From Acidobacteriota bacterium (GTDB lineage: Bacteria > Acidobacteriota > Terriglobia > Terriglobales > Acidobacteriaceae): a stretch of DNA of 5,623 nt. Shown in pieces: positions 4,847 to 5,623 of this stretch. The translations under genes were made by a program, and so were the position numbers. Where the stretch lies: contig JAJXYW010000320.1 in assembly GCA_021780415.1 (NCBI GenBank), forward strand, positions 1 to 5,623, given 5' to 3'. The notes under the pieces are model-generated. The model had not been told where the DNA came from. It saw only the letters and a list, made by a program, of their open reading frames with translations, and did not search any database. The stretch's first letter is position 1, and every line of letters begins with the position of its first letter.

Positions 4847-5256
4847 AGCGGATCCTGTATTGCCTCCTCGGTCTAGCACTGTTGGTGCCCACACGGGCTC
4901 CTTTCGGCTACGAAGACCAAACGCACCAAGCCTTGACTCGGCAGGCCGTCAAGATCGCGACCCAAAACGGTGTGCCCGCCACCTTCTTCAGCGACGACCA
5001 GGTTCAAGCCATGACCGACGGCTCAGGCAAAGGTTCTGATCCCGGCCACGATCCCGACAAGACGGATGGTGAGGACTACACCAAATACAAAATCGAGTGG
5101 TCGAAATGCCCGGATCCTGTGACGCCGAAAGTTAATGAGGGTGAACCACTGCATCACTTCGCGGCGTCCATGTGTGGTGCATCCCCGGCCGTGCCAACGT
5201 TCATCAAGTTCTACAAGGATGCCGTCCTTCTGTGGAAGACGGGCTACAGGAGGTAG
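4843..5256 (+). CDS. Exported zinc-dependent phospholipase C-like protein, unit 4, interrupted by TAG
   Basis: This ORF has 137 codons up to a TAG at 5254-5256. A signal peptide covers residues 1-22 (MKRILYCLLGLALLVPTRAPFG). The mature protein starts YEDQTHQALTRQAV with His28, a probable zinc-site residue. DGEDYTKYKIEWSKC (76-89) and EPLHHF (101-106) follow; the latter resembles the SHFYD region of Bacillus cereus phospholipase C. The stop replaces the residue that is Gln138 in the unit 2 gene and Gln in the KQAFFYLG segment of the B. cereus enzyme, so a single C-to-T change from CAG would explain it. The frame stays open and homologous beyond the stop to the window end, so this looks like a recent nonsense mutation or a sequencing error. 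Without read-through the core zinc ligands are not made. Confidence 0.85.
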   Translation: MKRILYCLLGLALLVPTRAPFGYEDQTHQALTRQAVKIATQNGVPATFFSDDQVQAMTDGSGKGSDPGHDPDKTDGEDYTKYKIEWSKCPDPVTPKVNEGEPLHHFAASMCGASPAVPTFIKFYKDAVLLWKTGYRR

Positions 5257-5623
5257 GCCGCGTTCATCCTCGGACGGGCGATCCACCTGGTGGAGGACAT
5301 GGCGCAGCCTCAGCACGCGATGAATGAGACGCATTCGCCCTACTGGATCAATATTTATGGGGTCCCCATCCCAAGCCCATGGACGGCACCGAACATCAGC
5401 TTCCTTGAGGAATACATGGAAGCCAACATGAAGGAGGGCGGCACTCGCTGTCAGGCATGGGGGTACGAATACGAAGGAGCCATCGCCCAATTGAGACCGG
5501 AGCCATTGGACACATCGAATCCATTGATGGCCGTCCCCGATATGGCTGCGAAGAGCCAGGAAGAGGGAGGGCGATACTTGCAGGAGCAGGCGCTGTTCAC
5601 CAGGCAAGAGGTGAATTCCAGCT
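5257..5623 (+). pseudogene. Downstream continuation of the unit 4 PLC gene after the amber codon, partial at window end
   Basis: The same frame continues without a stop to the last base. It begins AAFILGRAIHLVEDMAQPQHAMN, which carries H148, D152 and H158 in HxxxDxxxxxH spacing (numbering from the ATG at 4843). This is the spacing of the zinc ligands H118, D122 and H128 of Bacillus cereus phospholipase C (LHYLGDVNQPMHAAN). ETHSPYW and FLEEYMEAN follow and may hold the remaining ligands, as HSKYENFVD does in that enzyme. This is the only copy in the window that keeps the catalytic core. Internal Met codons (for example at 5299) lie after H148, so re-initiation would not yield an active enzyme. 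The gene end lies beyond the window. Confidence 0.8.

Noticed and set aside
5254..5256. TAG recoded as Gln (alternative genetic code)
   Set aside because: Only one in-frame TAG is seen at a Gln position and the other stops (TGA, TAA, TAG) look ordinary; one case is better explained by mutation or error.

Overview
The window is GC-rich bacterial DNA. Sec-type signal peptides and a lipobox point to a bacterium with an exported enzyme and lipoprotein repertoire. Nothing fixes the taxon; an environmental Gram-negative such as a deltaproteobacterium/myxococcote or acidobacterium relative is a guess from base composition and the style of repeat. All recognisable genes lie on the + strand.

The window is built from one theme repeated four times. 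Each unit is a pair. The first gene encodes a membrane-anchored or lipoprotein partner with an N-terminal carboxypeptidase-regulatory-like beta-sandwich and a C-terminal domain I do not recognise (signature WLFNDLTGYLERWPQ). The second gene overlaps its end by 1 to 11 bases and encodes an exported protein of the zinc-dependent phospholipase C type. Unit 1 is partner 1-548 (5' end outside the window) plus PLC remnant 548-727. Unit 2 is partner 1116-2147 plus truncated PLC 2137-2622. Unit 3 is partner 2712-3662 plus PLC stub 3659-3784. Unit 4 is partner 3866-4846 plus PLC 4843-5256, continuing in frame past an amber codon to the window end.

Every PLC gene is broken, whereas every partner gene is open. 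Three PLC genes stop where a 69-bp element with inverted ends (GGGTCAGGTCTT / AAGACCTGACCC) begins, each time at a different point in the PLC frame. The fourth has a single TAG in place of a conserved Gln. Units 3 and 4 also share an apparently perfect 810-bp duplication (2594-3403 and 3748-4557) that starts at the element and ends inside the codons of the conserved LERWPQ motif. Beyond it the partner tails and PLC genes differ.

The 761-1115 stretch holds no convincing gene. It contains a TATAAT box and small hairpins, including two similar GGATG/CATCC hairpins. The likeliest reading is a locus of amplified, diversifying partner/phospholipase cassettes in which the enzymes are being lost and the partners kept, with the small element at the rearrangement joints. 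Because the 810-bp repeat is perfect, an assembly artefact must also be considered.
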